DNA from: Gnetum montanum
Lineage: Eukaryota; Streptophyta; Gnetopsida; Gnetales; Gnetaceae
DNA: 30,028 bases
Direction: 5' to 3'
Assembly (NCBI GenBank): GCA_015680685.1
Contig: MNCI01010760.1
Coordinates: 107,341-137,368 of the forward strand
Shown: piece after piece, positions 11,296 to 20,237 of the stretch
Layout: every line of letters begins with the position of its first letter
Numbering within the stretch: the stretch's first letter is position 1
The notes under the pieces: generated by a model
The model's database searches: none
Seen by the model: only the letters and a program-made list of their open reading frames with translations
What the model was told of the DNA's origin: nothing
Made by a program: the position numbers and the translations under genes

Positions 11296-11764
11296 CCAAT
11301 TTTGTCACACTTACAAGAATCTAGGGTGTATGCCTTACATCCAAGACTTCCACAAAGGTAAACACCCAAAAGATTGTCTTATCCACAAGGCCGCTCTCGA
11401 TAGTTCCACCAACCATAGCAGTATTATCCAAGTGGAACTCCACTACAACCCTATGGATTGTACTAGCAGTGGAAGCAACCATAATCATGGGCAATTGACA
11501 CCTCCAAGATAGCAGTACCCCTACAGGAAACCAGATCGCTATGGTTATTATGTTCAGCAACCTTCATCTCCATGAGACTCCTCTGGTCATGTTGCTACTT
11601 ACTAACCTCACCACTACCCTCCTAAACTGTACCAACCACCATAAACAAGGAGGGATAAAACCTACTATCCTTATGCTCCTCTTGTTCCTGCACCTACTCC
11701 TCCATCTCCTGCACAGCTACCACCTACTCCATCCATGAAGGGTGAATTACCTTCCCAACCATAG

Positions 11765-11789
11765 TAAAAAAATGCTACGAGGATTGTTA
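11765..11789. other. Junction of gag C (+) with ORF X element (-)
   Basis: The + strand gag homology and the minus-strand ORF X homology meet here within about 25 bases. Just past ORF X on the minus strand, TAATTAACAATCCTCGT resembles the LTR start TATTACATCCCCATT next to the other ORF X copy at 20,241. The ORF X element is therefore truncated just inside its 3' LTR. This is inferred from a short match. Confidence 0.4.
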
Positions 11790-13558
11790 ATTAGCCTATC
11801 CTTTGTCCCTTGCCACAGTTTTATTTTCTTCCAAAAATTTATTCAGTTGCTTAGTTTCAAAAACATCTAACTGGTCAGCTACAATAAATTGGGAAGGATC
11901 CCTTCATTCAGCTTGTAGGGTGACAAGCTTTTCTTGCAATATTTGAAACTCTACTTTTGTGTGCTTGTCCCTAACTTCAACCATGACCAATTTTCATTTT
12001 GTGGAAATAAGGCTTGATTTTGTTTCTATGACATCTTAGGGGATGTCAAACAAGGATGTCATAACTTGTCCTATTTGCAACATGCAATCCAAAACATCCT
12101 CATGTTCCATCGGAGTCATTGAGGAATTGACCAAAACTTGAGCATCAAATGCTCCTGTGAAGTCTGCTAGTGGCACAATAGGGAAGTTAAATGATTCTTT
12201 GATGTGGTCTACCACCACCTCTGATGCACCTGCTGCATCCTGGTGCTACACAACCACAACCATGGCATCTTCACCAATTTCTAATTTGACTTTGAAGGAT
12301 GCTACATTCCCAAAGATTTGTTGAGACCACTAGGACTCTCCTCCAAAAATTAATGAAATATTTCCACTTATAGGGTCAACTGAAACAGTTGGTTGTATGA
12401 CATCATCAATGATCCTAAATAGGTTTTTGACATCATGACTTCCCCAACTAACTATCTCAGCAATTGTTTGAAGGTGACTAATAGATGGTAGATAGTCTTG
12501 TTGTGGCGGTGGTGATTGTTGGACTTGCTAGCTTATGGGTTGTGTGTTAGACCTCACTTCCTATTGTTGGCTAGGTTTGACCATTTGAGGCATAGTAGGC
12601 CCAACCCTTTGCTCTTCCTCTTGCTCTAATTACTTGCAAACATCTTTCCTTGGCACCAACAGTTTGAGCAGTTCATCATATGAAGTGTTTTGGCTTTTCT
12701 AGGAATATCATTCCTGTAGTTCAAGATTCTAGCATGTCTACATAGCTTCCTGATAAGACAAAGGAAAGGTAAGGCAAGCTTCCTTATCTTTCTTCCTTCA
12801 AATTACCTCAATATCTCCATCAAATATAAATGGGATAGATTCGCATTAAATTTTCCCATCAAAATTGCACTGTCTCATGTTACATAAGTAGATAATCTAT
12901 TTAAACCTTTGGTGGGGAACATGTGATAAGTGTCGATCTTAAAGTAAATCCTCTCTTCCAGGGTCAGTTCTCCATAAAATTTATTCTCTTTATCATAATC
13001 TCATTTCAACCATAATTTCCTTGCATCTGTGTCTGAGTGAATGGAAAAATGAGCAACTTTTGGTCCTTCATTTGGAAGATTTAGGACCTCTACAATGGCC
13101 TTCGTAGAAAAATCAATGAAAACACCACCTACATTAGCAATGATGTCTTCCTCCTTGCCATGCCAAAATTGGTATGTTTCACCTAAATACCAATCACCAC
13201 TTTCTGAGAGAATAGGCCATAGTGGAGACTCCTTAAGTCGAGTATTCACTGGTTTAGGGGAAAACTTAATGAAAGGCCAAAAATTAAGCTCCATGATCAC
13301 AGCTGCAAAGGTGGAATTCTCTTGAATAGCTTGGAGACATTCAAGGGATAGCATAAGATGTTGTCTTAGTTTCGGGGCTCTAACTTCACCAGCTTCTGCA
13401 TGGCTAGATTGCACTATTGTAGGGGTTTCCTAATGAATTCTAAATGATTTGTCCTCCTACTCTGCATGTTCTATGTGAGGTTCCTGGTCTCTACCTCCTC
13501 TCGAGTGTTTAGCTACTCCTTGGGAAGGTCTTGCTCAATCTTCTCTTTTTGGGTCCAT
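11790..13558 (-). pseudogene. ORF X, copy 1: unidentified element-borne protein (about 585 codons, decayed)
   Basis: The first ATG at 13,558 gives MDPKRED. The best kept stretch (13,414-13,001) encodes 137 codons with a compact, mixed composition (motifs FWPFIKFSPKPVN, WYLGETYQFWHGKEED and VFIDFSTKAIVEVLNLP). Its general shape recalls the 'putative plant transposon protein' domain found beside plant Ty3 elements; that is a weak impression, not a match. A Gln/Pro-rich linker follows (QVQQSPPPQQDY near 12,500), then a 250-codon region with VSWGSHD, IIDDVIQPT, VDHIKESFNF and LDCMLQIGQVMTSLFDIP, and a charged end likely to form a coiled coil (about 11,820-12,020). At least one frame shift lies between the two halves. 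A second copy of the C-terminal half is at 19,470-20,225. Function unknown. Confidence 0.6.
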
Positions 13559-15480
13559 TTGTAATCACACAAAAATCATTGTTACTAAGGTTGTGCAGAG
13601 AAATTGTTATCAATTCATACCTTACTCATTGCCTTAATTAACACTCCATAGTGTGATTTTTAGAGTTAGAAATATTTTCAAGAAGTGGCTCTAAAAGGTG
13701 TTATTGTTGACCTTACAATCATTTGGGCAGCCTAAGTGATTGATAGAAATTAGCTTGGCATTAAAACATAGAAGGTTTTTTTAGTAAACATTGAATTTCT
13801 TACCCCTATGATATCCTTTGGATGATGGAAAATTTCAAAACAAGTATGCGCACTTCCCACTACAGTACTCCCCCATGACTAAGTAGAACACTCCAAGTTC
13901 AACTAGGATCAAATAGAATTGAAATTGGAATGTTAGGGAGCAAGATATTGTGCTTGGAAGATAGATATGTAAAGCTCTAAGTTGCAAAGGAAAATTGCAA
14001 CAGCTCCCATAGCATCAAATGAGAGAAATAAACTTGAAGTGGATGGATTCATTAGCATATCTAGGTAGGGGATATGCAATATTGTGTACCCAATATCAAG
14101 TACTTGGTATTGTATTAGATTCAATATTGCGTATAATGTGTTCCCATTGAAATGCATTGAATGAAAGGATTGAGTGGGAATAATAAATTTTCAATATGTA
14201 ATGAAGGATTGAAGATTAAATTGGAAGCTTTGGTATATTTAGAAAATTAATTTTGAGGCACCAAAAGTATGTCATGGTGGGATCATATATGAAATTTATG
14301 AAAAGGGGCTAGGATGAAGGGTTTATAGTGATTGTTAAGGAACGATTGATTAAAATGATAAGGGAAAGGATAGTTCACTCAATTAAGTAGTTAGAGGGTG
14401 TAAAATAATGTATCATGTGCAACAAGGATAAGTTAAAAAATTTACACAAGTGGGTCCTCCCCAAAGTAGGCTCTAGCCTATGATGCCCTTATGGAACCAC
14501 ACCTCTGATGTCCTTAGGCACTAGAGAAGTTGAATGCAACATATACCTATGAATAAGGCACACATGTTAAAACCACTGAGTTGAGATAATAATGGTACAT
14601 TACACTAGAGATAAGTTATGAACACTCAAATAATGAGATGGGATGGATGCATAAGGGATTGTTGAAATCGAACCATGAGGTTTCTCATGATGGTCACAAT
14701 GGAATCTTGTGTGTAATTAGTGGTTAAATAACCATGTGTTTGGCTTTCCAAGTCCCAAACCAAGTCCATACCACATTGCAGTGACACTACAATGCTTTAT
14801 CCCATCGACAAACAACCATAAGTGTATCAAAGTTGTAAGAAGTACCATCACTTAGCATTTTGTTCAAGGAAGATGCAAGGGAGGATCATCATAGTGGCTC
14901 ACTCTCTTCCTTTCCTTTTTTTTCTCTTTTTTCTTTTAATTGATGTTTGGCTCTATGAAGTCACCTACCTTCAGGCATGGGTACATGTCTTCCCTATGGG
15001 ATCCACAAAAGCTTATTTAGTGCCATTTGAGTTGCTCTTACTCCAGTTTTTTGTTAGATCTACAAGGTTATAGTTACAATCTCAACAACACGATAGAACA
15101 TAAAAAAGTAGCCAAAGAGGATCTATGAATCCCCTTGATGTCATACCCTTATCATTCCACCTTGGTCCTTTACTTAGCTCTCTAGATACAATGATTATCA
15201 AATTATTTGTAGTTGAAAAAGATTACCATTGTGACTAGAGCATGAAACTCTTATTAATGGAATAGGTGGATGGATGTTGCTGTCATAATGTTAGAATAAT
15301 CAGTCCCTTATGACAAGGCAACATAGAGAAAAACCTCACCTTAATGGGTAACATGATCAACTTATTCATGGTTGAGATCACAATGAAAAATTAACAATAA
15401 CAATTAGAAAAAGTAAAAGAAATAGAAAAATGACACAAAATCATAAAACAAAAAGATAAAATAACACTTAAGAATCCCAG
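13559..15480. other. Unassigned stretch upstream of ORF X and downstream of gag D
   Basis: No coding region is recognised. The 83-codon + frame at 14,822-15,073 and the 74-codon minus frame at 13,933-14,157 resemble nothing known. Around 14,065-14,130 there is GTGTACCCAATATC, also present in the U3 of LTR D (18,272), amid other ATATTG words, so part of a degraded LTR of the same family may lie at about 13,850-14,150. CCCCCATGACTAAG at 13,870 recurs near 15,500. A run of T at 14,915-14,940 is the only strong composition feature. Confidence 0.35.
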
Positions 15481-15649
15481 AAATTAGAATGGGGGGTGAC
15501 CCCCATGACTAAACATTTGATCATGGCTAGCATTAATAAGTGGATGAATAAGATCTATGTATGTATGAAATGTTAGGGGCCCGTCATGCCCCAGCCACTA
15601 GGTGTCTATTGGTGGTATGGTGGCTAGGTAGAGAAATTGTTGGTCACAC
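15481..15649. other. A-rich tail and GC hairpin downstream of gag D
   Basis: Follows an A-rich stretch (15,385-15,470) like that at 130-300 near copy A. It contains the perfect 7-bp inverted repeat ATGGGGG/CCCCCAT at 15,489-15,506 with a GTGA loop. On the minus strand this is downstream of gag D. It could include the purine-rich primer tract of the element, but no 3' LTR was recognised beyond it. Confidence 0.35.
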
Positions 15650-17399
15650 ACCTGATTATAGAAAGCATAGTGGGGCAAGTTAAATGATGTGTGTACATTA
15701 TGAGGGAAATCTAACCCACTATGGCACCCTTGACTATATGGCAGTTTGCAAAAATCTATGTGTTCCTTCACATTGGTGAATTTACTAGATCGTGTAGATG
15801 TTGNCTTGTGGAATAGGGATGCACCTAAATCAATACCTTTGTATGAATTTTGGGTGCAGCTTCCCTACCCAATGCTCATATAGATGTAACAATACTAGGC
15901 AATGGCCCTTTGGATGGTCATATAAATAGACATCACATCCATCCTCATTGCTATAGTTGAGCCTTTGGCCTTGTTACCCTTAGCCATTCTCCTTGGTTGC
16001 TGAATAGTTTTCTTAATTGTTTCTAATTTTTGTGCCCTCTATTTTTTTTGATTGCCAAGTTTATTTTGGATGACCCTCTCCCCAACAGTGTCTTCTAAAT
16101 TCACCCTTTGTTCATTTGCACATACGATCATCTTGTTATGCTTTGCCTTAATTTCATTTATCAATTTCTATATTGGCAAAGGTTGGGACTATATCAACCT
16201 TTTAGAATTGGTTGTCTCCTCTTAATTGTGGTTTTGAACCCTTGTTGTTTCTAGAGTTGGGTCCCACTCAAATGCTTTAGCATTCTCCCATTTAGATAAT
16301 TCTCTCTCTTCTTTTTCCATACGCTCTATTAGTTCTTTGACTTAGTGGCCTTGGAGCTTATATTGTTGTCCTCAAGCATACTTTCCAAGGTTCACCATGT
16401 TTCATTGCTAATCCCATCTTTAATGTGAAGTATTTGCTCTTTTTCAAAGAACCTATGACTTGGACATTTATTTAATAAGGAATAGTATCTATCTAAGGCC
16501 ATGTCCAAGGGTTCCTGTTGTTCTTGTTTCCATCTTTGGATTTGTCTTCTCAAGGTAGACACTTGCACATAGGTCTAGTATCTTTTAGTGAAAATCTCCA
16601 ACATGGTTGACAATTATCTAATTGAATTTGGTTTGAATGATGTATACCACACTTCAACTTTATGGATTAGTATCCTAGGAAAGAGCTTAAGCTTTTTCCA
16701 TTTACTCTCCACATTGTTAAGCACACAAGCATCATGGAAGGCTAGTAAATGATGTTGTGGATATGAATCATAGCCTACTGCAAATTTTGGAATATTATTT
16801 AGGTCGAGATTAGGTAGTAAGCTCTTCTTAAAATGCCTGTGAGACATCTTACCAGCCTCTATGTTATGCATTAGGATTTTAGGCTCTAATAGGGGTTTAT
16901 CAGCGTTAGACAAGTGGTGATTAAAATATCAATTTGATCACTAGTGATGATGGGGCTTGTGTTCATGTTGATGACCTTGAGTGTGTCTATGGGTTTGATT
17001 TTTTCTTTTACTCTAACCCTTTTGTGGAGCTGTATCCCTATACCTATGTTCATCTTTGTCAAAACTAGATGTTGAAGTTGAGGGGGAAGATGAAAAGGAG
17101 GAACTGGTAGGATAGGCATGGATTCTCTAATGTTCCTCATGGTCCCTTGGTTTATCATTTCTAAGTACCAAGGAGGTCTTAGCCCTTGAGTCCTTCCCTA
17201 ATTTAGGGCTGATGTCATCTCTTTCAAGATTGTCTACCTTAGGTGAATGTAATCTTCGAGTGTTGTTAGGATGGCCATGGTCATGAAAAATCCCTTCATA
17301 AGGTGCATCACTTCAATATTCTTCATTATATAATTCATTAGTTCTCCAATGAATAGTTTCATTATGCGATTTATCATCACTGCCAAGTGAGTGAGACAT
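15650..17399 (-). pseudogene. Decayed Ty3-type Gag, copy D
   Basis: The ATG at 17,399 starts MSHSLGSDDKSHNETIH, the same N-terminus as copy A and about 108 bases after primer site D. A Ser-rich linker and basic stretch (about 17,090-17,000) precede the longest open part (16,913-16,614), which holds AVGYDSYPQHHLLAFHDAC and KKLKLFPRILI. A Retrotrans_gag-like region follows with WYTSFKPNSIR, LRRQIQRWKQEQQEPLDMAL and CPSHRF. The zinc-knuckle-like motif is at 15,899-15,937. It has fewer stops than copies A and B and is the best preserved Gag core in the window. The C-terminal end is uncertain below 15,840, and an ambiguous base at 15,804 lies there. Confidence 0.75.
15899..15937 (-). other. Zinc-knuckle-like motif of gag D
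   Basis: Reads C-D-V-Y-L-Y-D-H-P-K-G-H-C, with Tyr at the second Cys as in copy A. Spacing is the same as in the other three copies. Confidence 0.6.
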
Positions 17400-17506
17400 T
17401 GTTGTTGATTTGTGATGTGTGTTTGATTACTTCTCGAAAGATATATCATTAATATCTTGTTACAACGATCTTGTGTAATATAACCAACCTAGATAACTAG
17501 AAAAAT

Positions 17507-17524
17507 TCCTTGGCAATGGTGCTA
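17507..17524 (-). promoter_or_regulatory. Primer-binding site D, tRNA-Asp type
   Basis: Minus strand TAGCACCATTGCCAAGGA. It differs from the tRNA-Asp complement at five positions, all G-to-A. One base separates it from the LTR end TCATCA at 17,526. Confidence 0.8.
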
Positions 17525-17525
17525 A

Positions 17526-18290
17526 TGATGAGCGGTGAGGTACCCATACACTCAACCATATGAATATGAGCATGTATGCATGATCTAGGAAAACTCTACA
17601 AATAGACTAGTTACGACACCTAGACAGTTATACATTGATCGTAGTTCACTGTCTTCCCACCTAGACTAGTAGTAGCTTTGTCATGTATGGTTTAGTCTAG
17701 AGTGAGGCATATGATGTGGTCCTAAGTTTACATTACTCCTAATAATAGAAAGGATAAATGGATTAAAGTAATAATGGAAACAAAGTTTAAATTAGCCTAT
17801 AGAAATGGTATCCATCCTTAACCATCCATACATGTCTTGGACTTCATGGGATTACTACTGGGCATGCCGAGTATTCACACTTAAACGCTCATGATTAAGG
17901 CATACACATTCCGCTTAGAGACAGGAAAAGTAAATAACAATAAATTAACTGTTAACTAAAGAAGACATTAAATAATTAAAACAATGAAATTAATCTAAGT
18001 GAATGCTACAATGATGAAAGTAATCTCAATCTTTATTGTCAGTCATGCACATGTCCAAGTACGTCACACTGAAACAAAGGTGTTGTACAATTACAAGCAT
18101 CACAATGTAGGCATGCACTAAGAATAATTGAAAACTAAATTGCCAAAAGAAAAGAACTTCTAAATTTCTAATAGTCATCTTGTTGTGCACCTAAGTGTTG
18201 TATTTATAGGCTAACATAAGAATCATAATATCGCATATACGATATCATATCCATGCCATCATATCGTGTACCCAATATCGGGGTCTAGAA
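17526..18290 (-). repeat. LTR D (minus strand), outer end approximate
   Basis: Shares with A, B and C the blocks near 17,650-17,715 (GTCTTCCCACCTAGACTAG, GAGTGAGGCATATGAT) and 17,850 (GGGATTACTACTGGGCATG). It also has the AATAAA signal on the minus strand (18,032-18,037), TATAAATA on the minus strand (18,201-18,208) and a U3 with repeated GATATC words (18,215-18,285). The outer end near 18,290 is estimated from where the ATATCG-rich region stops. Confidence 0.65.
18201..18208 (-). promoter_or_regulatory. TATA box of LTR D
   Basis: TATAAATA on the minus strand, in GCCTATAAATACAACACTTAGG, which matches the LTR A promoter context (GCCTATAAATATAACACTTCC) almost base for base. Confidence 0.7.
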
Positions 18291-18322
18291 AATCACGATT
18301 CATCAGAAAGTGACTAGGTCAA

Positions 18323-18381
18323 GTAGTGAGATGGCACCTCCCAAGAGGTAGTGAGGTGCCAATTCCCAATAGGTAGTAAAC
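18323..18381 (+). repeat. Short tandem repeat, about 24-25 bp unit, 2.4 copies
   Basis: Units GTAGTGAGATGGCACCTCCCAAGA (18,323-18,346) and GGTAGTGAGGTGCCAATTCCCAATA (18,347-18,371), then GGTAGTAAAC. They lie directly upstream of the TATAAATA at 18,406, where they could act as upstream promoter elements. Confidence 0.55.
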
Positions 18382-18730
18382 ATTTTTTGTTTTGGGTTCA
18401 AAAAATATAAATACCCAAGGGGGAAAGCTCATTTTAAACTTTTTGTTTTAATTTTTCCTTTTCTTTTTAGAGTGGGAAAAGATTCTTTATAATTAGGTAT
18501 GTTATTTCTTTAATTTTCATCATGTATTTTGAGTTGCTTTATTGTGCAACAAGAATTTATCAGACAATGTTGGTGTGCATTAAGTATTAAAAATACAAAA
18601 AAATGAGCTTAATGATATACCACTAATCAATTAAGTCTTTTAGTTTATTTTTATTTATGTAATTAATTCTTAAGTAGTTAGTCATGTGGAGCTAAAGTGA
18701 TTTGACCTTTCTTGATGAGGTTGCATTTTT

Positions 18731-18782
18731 ACACCATGGTGTCGCCTGACTAAGGAAGAAACTAATAAACCATGGTGTTACA
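18731..18782. repeat. Perfect 12-bp palindrome and its repeat
   Basis: ACACCATGGTGT at 18,731-18,742 is a perfect palindrome. Most of it returns at 18,769-18,782 (AACCATGGTGTTAC). They sit just before the three larger repeats that follow. Confidence 0.5.
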
Positions 18783-18935
18783 CTTGTCTCATAAGAGATT
18801 GTAATACAATTGTGTGAGAAATTGGACATTGCACCTATCCTACAAGGGATTGTGATCCAAATGTGTATATAATTATGTTTGATGTGCAAGCATTGTACTT
18901 GTCCTGTTAGGGGTTGTAATAAGTGTATGTAATTA
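18778..18935 (+). repeat. Three diverged tandem repeats of about 45-49 bp
   Basis: Cores start at 18,778 (TTACACTTGTCTCATAAGAG), 18,827 (CATTGCACCTATCCTACAAG) and 18,891 (CATTGTACTTGTCCTGTTAG). Each continues with GATTGTAAT-like and GTGTRTRNAATTA-like sequence. The offsets are 51 and 64 bases because the spacers vary. They lie about 370-530 bases after the TATA box, so within a presumed R/U5 region. Confidence 0.6.
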
Positions 18936-19440
18936 ATTATTTACCATTTTACTTTTTTATTTAAAAATATATAAAAATTATTAAAATTTAAAAAATTTAA
19001 AAATAGTATCTCCTTCACCAAAGCAACAAGGGTTTCTTATGTAGTATAATAATTTTATTTATTAAACACAAAGATATATGCAAGTAAACTTTGCAATTCA
19101 TATTCCAATCATCTTTAGTGTTTAGGGTTGTTTTGTTATGTGTATTGTTGATGATCCTCTTATGGTCTTAACTAGGGGACCCTATATTAATAGGCTAGAC
19201 ATATTGGGCCTACCTTACATGTGTAAAGGCTAGAGTTCCAAGATGAAATCAAATGATATGGCATTATACATTCTCTTTTCTATATCCTAACAAATGTTGT
19301 ACTTTTTCATGAATTTCTATTCAATTTAAATAAAGCTAAAAATATTTGTTTTTTTTCTTGTCTCAAAAGTTGTAAATGAAATTTTTGTGTTTAAGAATTC
19401 TTGGGTTTGATATGGAGGATTTGGAGTGGTGGATGCCTTC

Positions 19441-20225
19441 AAGAAGAACAAACATCTATAGAAACAACAAGAACTGAGGCCCAGCACACAACCCATAAGC
19501 CAGCAAGTCCAACAATTGCCACTGCCATAACAAGACTATCCGCCATCTATTAGTCACCTCCAAACAATCATTGAGATGGTTAGTTGGGGAAGTCATGATG
19601 CCAAAAACCTATTAAGGATCATTGATGATGTCATACAGCCCACTATTTCAGCCAACCCTACAAGTGGACATATTTCATTAATTTTAGGAGGAGAGTCCCA
19701 ATTGTCTTAGCAAATATTTGGGAATGCCACATCCTTCCAAGTCATATTAGAAACTAGTGAAGGTGCCATGGTTGTGGTTATGTAGCACAATGATGTGGTA
19801 GGTGCAATAGAGGTGTTCATAGACCACATCAAAGAATCGTTTAACTTCTCTATTATGCCACCAAAAAATTTCACAGGAGCACGTGATGCTCAAGTTTTGG
19901 TTGGTTTCTCAGTAACTCCTATGGAACAAGAGGATGTTTTAGATTGATTGTTGCAAACAAGATAAGTTATGACGTCCTTGTTTGACATTCCCTAAGATGT
20001 CATAGAAGAACAATTAGACCTCATTTCCACCAAAGGAAAATTGGTCATAGCTGAAGTTAGGAACAAGCACATGGAAGTAGAGTTGCAAAGATTACAAGAA
20101 AAGCTCATCATCCTACAAGCTAAACGAAGGGATCCTTCCCAATCTATTGTAGCTAACTAATTAGATGTTTTCAAAATCGAGTAACTGAATAAATGTTTTG
20201 AAGAAAATAAAAAGGTGGCAAGGAA
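19441..20225 (+). pseudogene. ORF X, copy 2 (C-terminal half, decayed)
   Basis: Homologous over about 250 codons to the C-terminal half of copy 1 on the other strand. Matching stretches are TQPIS, the QVQQ-like linker, VSWGSHDAKNLLRIIDDVIQ, ILGGESQLSQQIFGNA, IDHIKESFNF, DAQVLVGFSVTPMEQEDVLD and VMTSLFDIP, ending in the Lys/Glu-rich stretch NKHMEVELQRLQEKLI. The N-terminal half present in copy 1 is absent; similarity starts near 19,470. Several TAG, TAA and TGA stops interrupt it. It runs into a purine-rich tract (20,213-20,235) and an LTR start, which places ORF X next to the 3' LTR of its element. Confidence 0.6.
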
Positions 20226-20235
20226 GAAAGAATAG
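20213..20235 (+). promoter_or_regulatory. Polypurine tract candidate before LTR E
   Basis: AAGGTGGCAAGGAAGAAAGAATAGG-like purine-rich run immediately upstream of the LTR start TGTCC...ACATCCCC at 20,238. This is the expected position for the plus-strand primer of an LTR element. Confidence 0.45.
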
Positions 20236-20237
20236 GT

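Larger units (their letters stand above)
9480..11764 (+). pseudogene. Decayed Ty3-type Gag, copy C
   Basis: I take the ATG at 9,480 as the start, about 145 bases after the primer site. The N-terminal region (HPDEYVPDF, then a long open stretch at 9,726-10,052) is unlike copies A, B and D. A His/Asp-rich run GHDHNHGHDH (about 10,020-10,050) and a Ser run from a (TCT)n tract come next, then the core GGYDGYLKNHLQAFQDACAL (10,425-10,484). A Retrotrans_gag-like region with decayed W-Y-x-S-L-E, a Lys/Glu-rich helical stretch near 11,055-11,240, a zinc-knuckle-like motif at 11,257-11,295 and a Pro/Tyr/Gln-rich end (11,510-11,762) complete it. Stops, mostly TAG and TGA, interrupt it throughout. It stops at the junction with ORF X and has no pol. 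Confidence 0.75.
18291..19440 (+). repeat. LTR-like block with its own TATA box and tandem repeats
   Basis: No protein is encoded. It carries TATAAATA at 18,406-18,413 followed by CCCAAGGGGGAAAGCTC, a common look for plant LTR promoters. It also has two sets of short tandem repeats (18,323-18,381 and 18,778-18,935) and a very AT-rich end (18,945-19,010). It lies just upstream of the second ORF X copy on the same strand, so it may be the 5' LTR and leader of that element. LTR ends and a primer site were not identified. Confidence 0.4.

Noticed and set aside
11541-11738. 65-codon + strand frame rich in Leu and His
   Set aside because: Out-of-frame reading of the Pro/Tyr/Gln-rich end of gag C.
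13095-13325. 76-codon + strand open frame
   Set aside because: Lies antisense to the best kept part of ORF X, which is supported by a start codon, composition and a downstream homologue.
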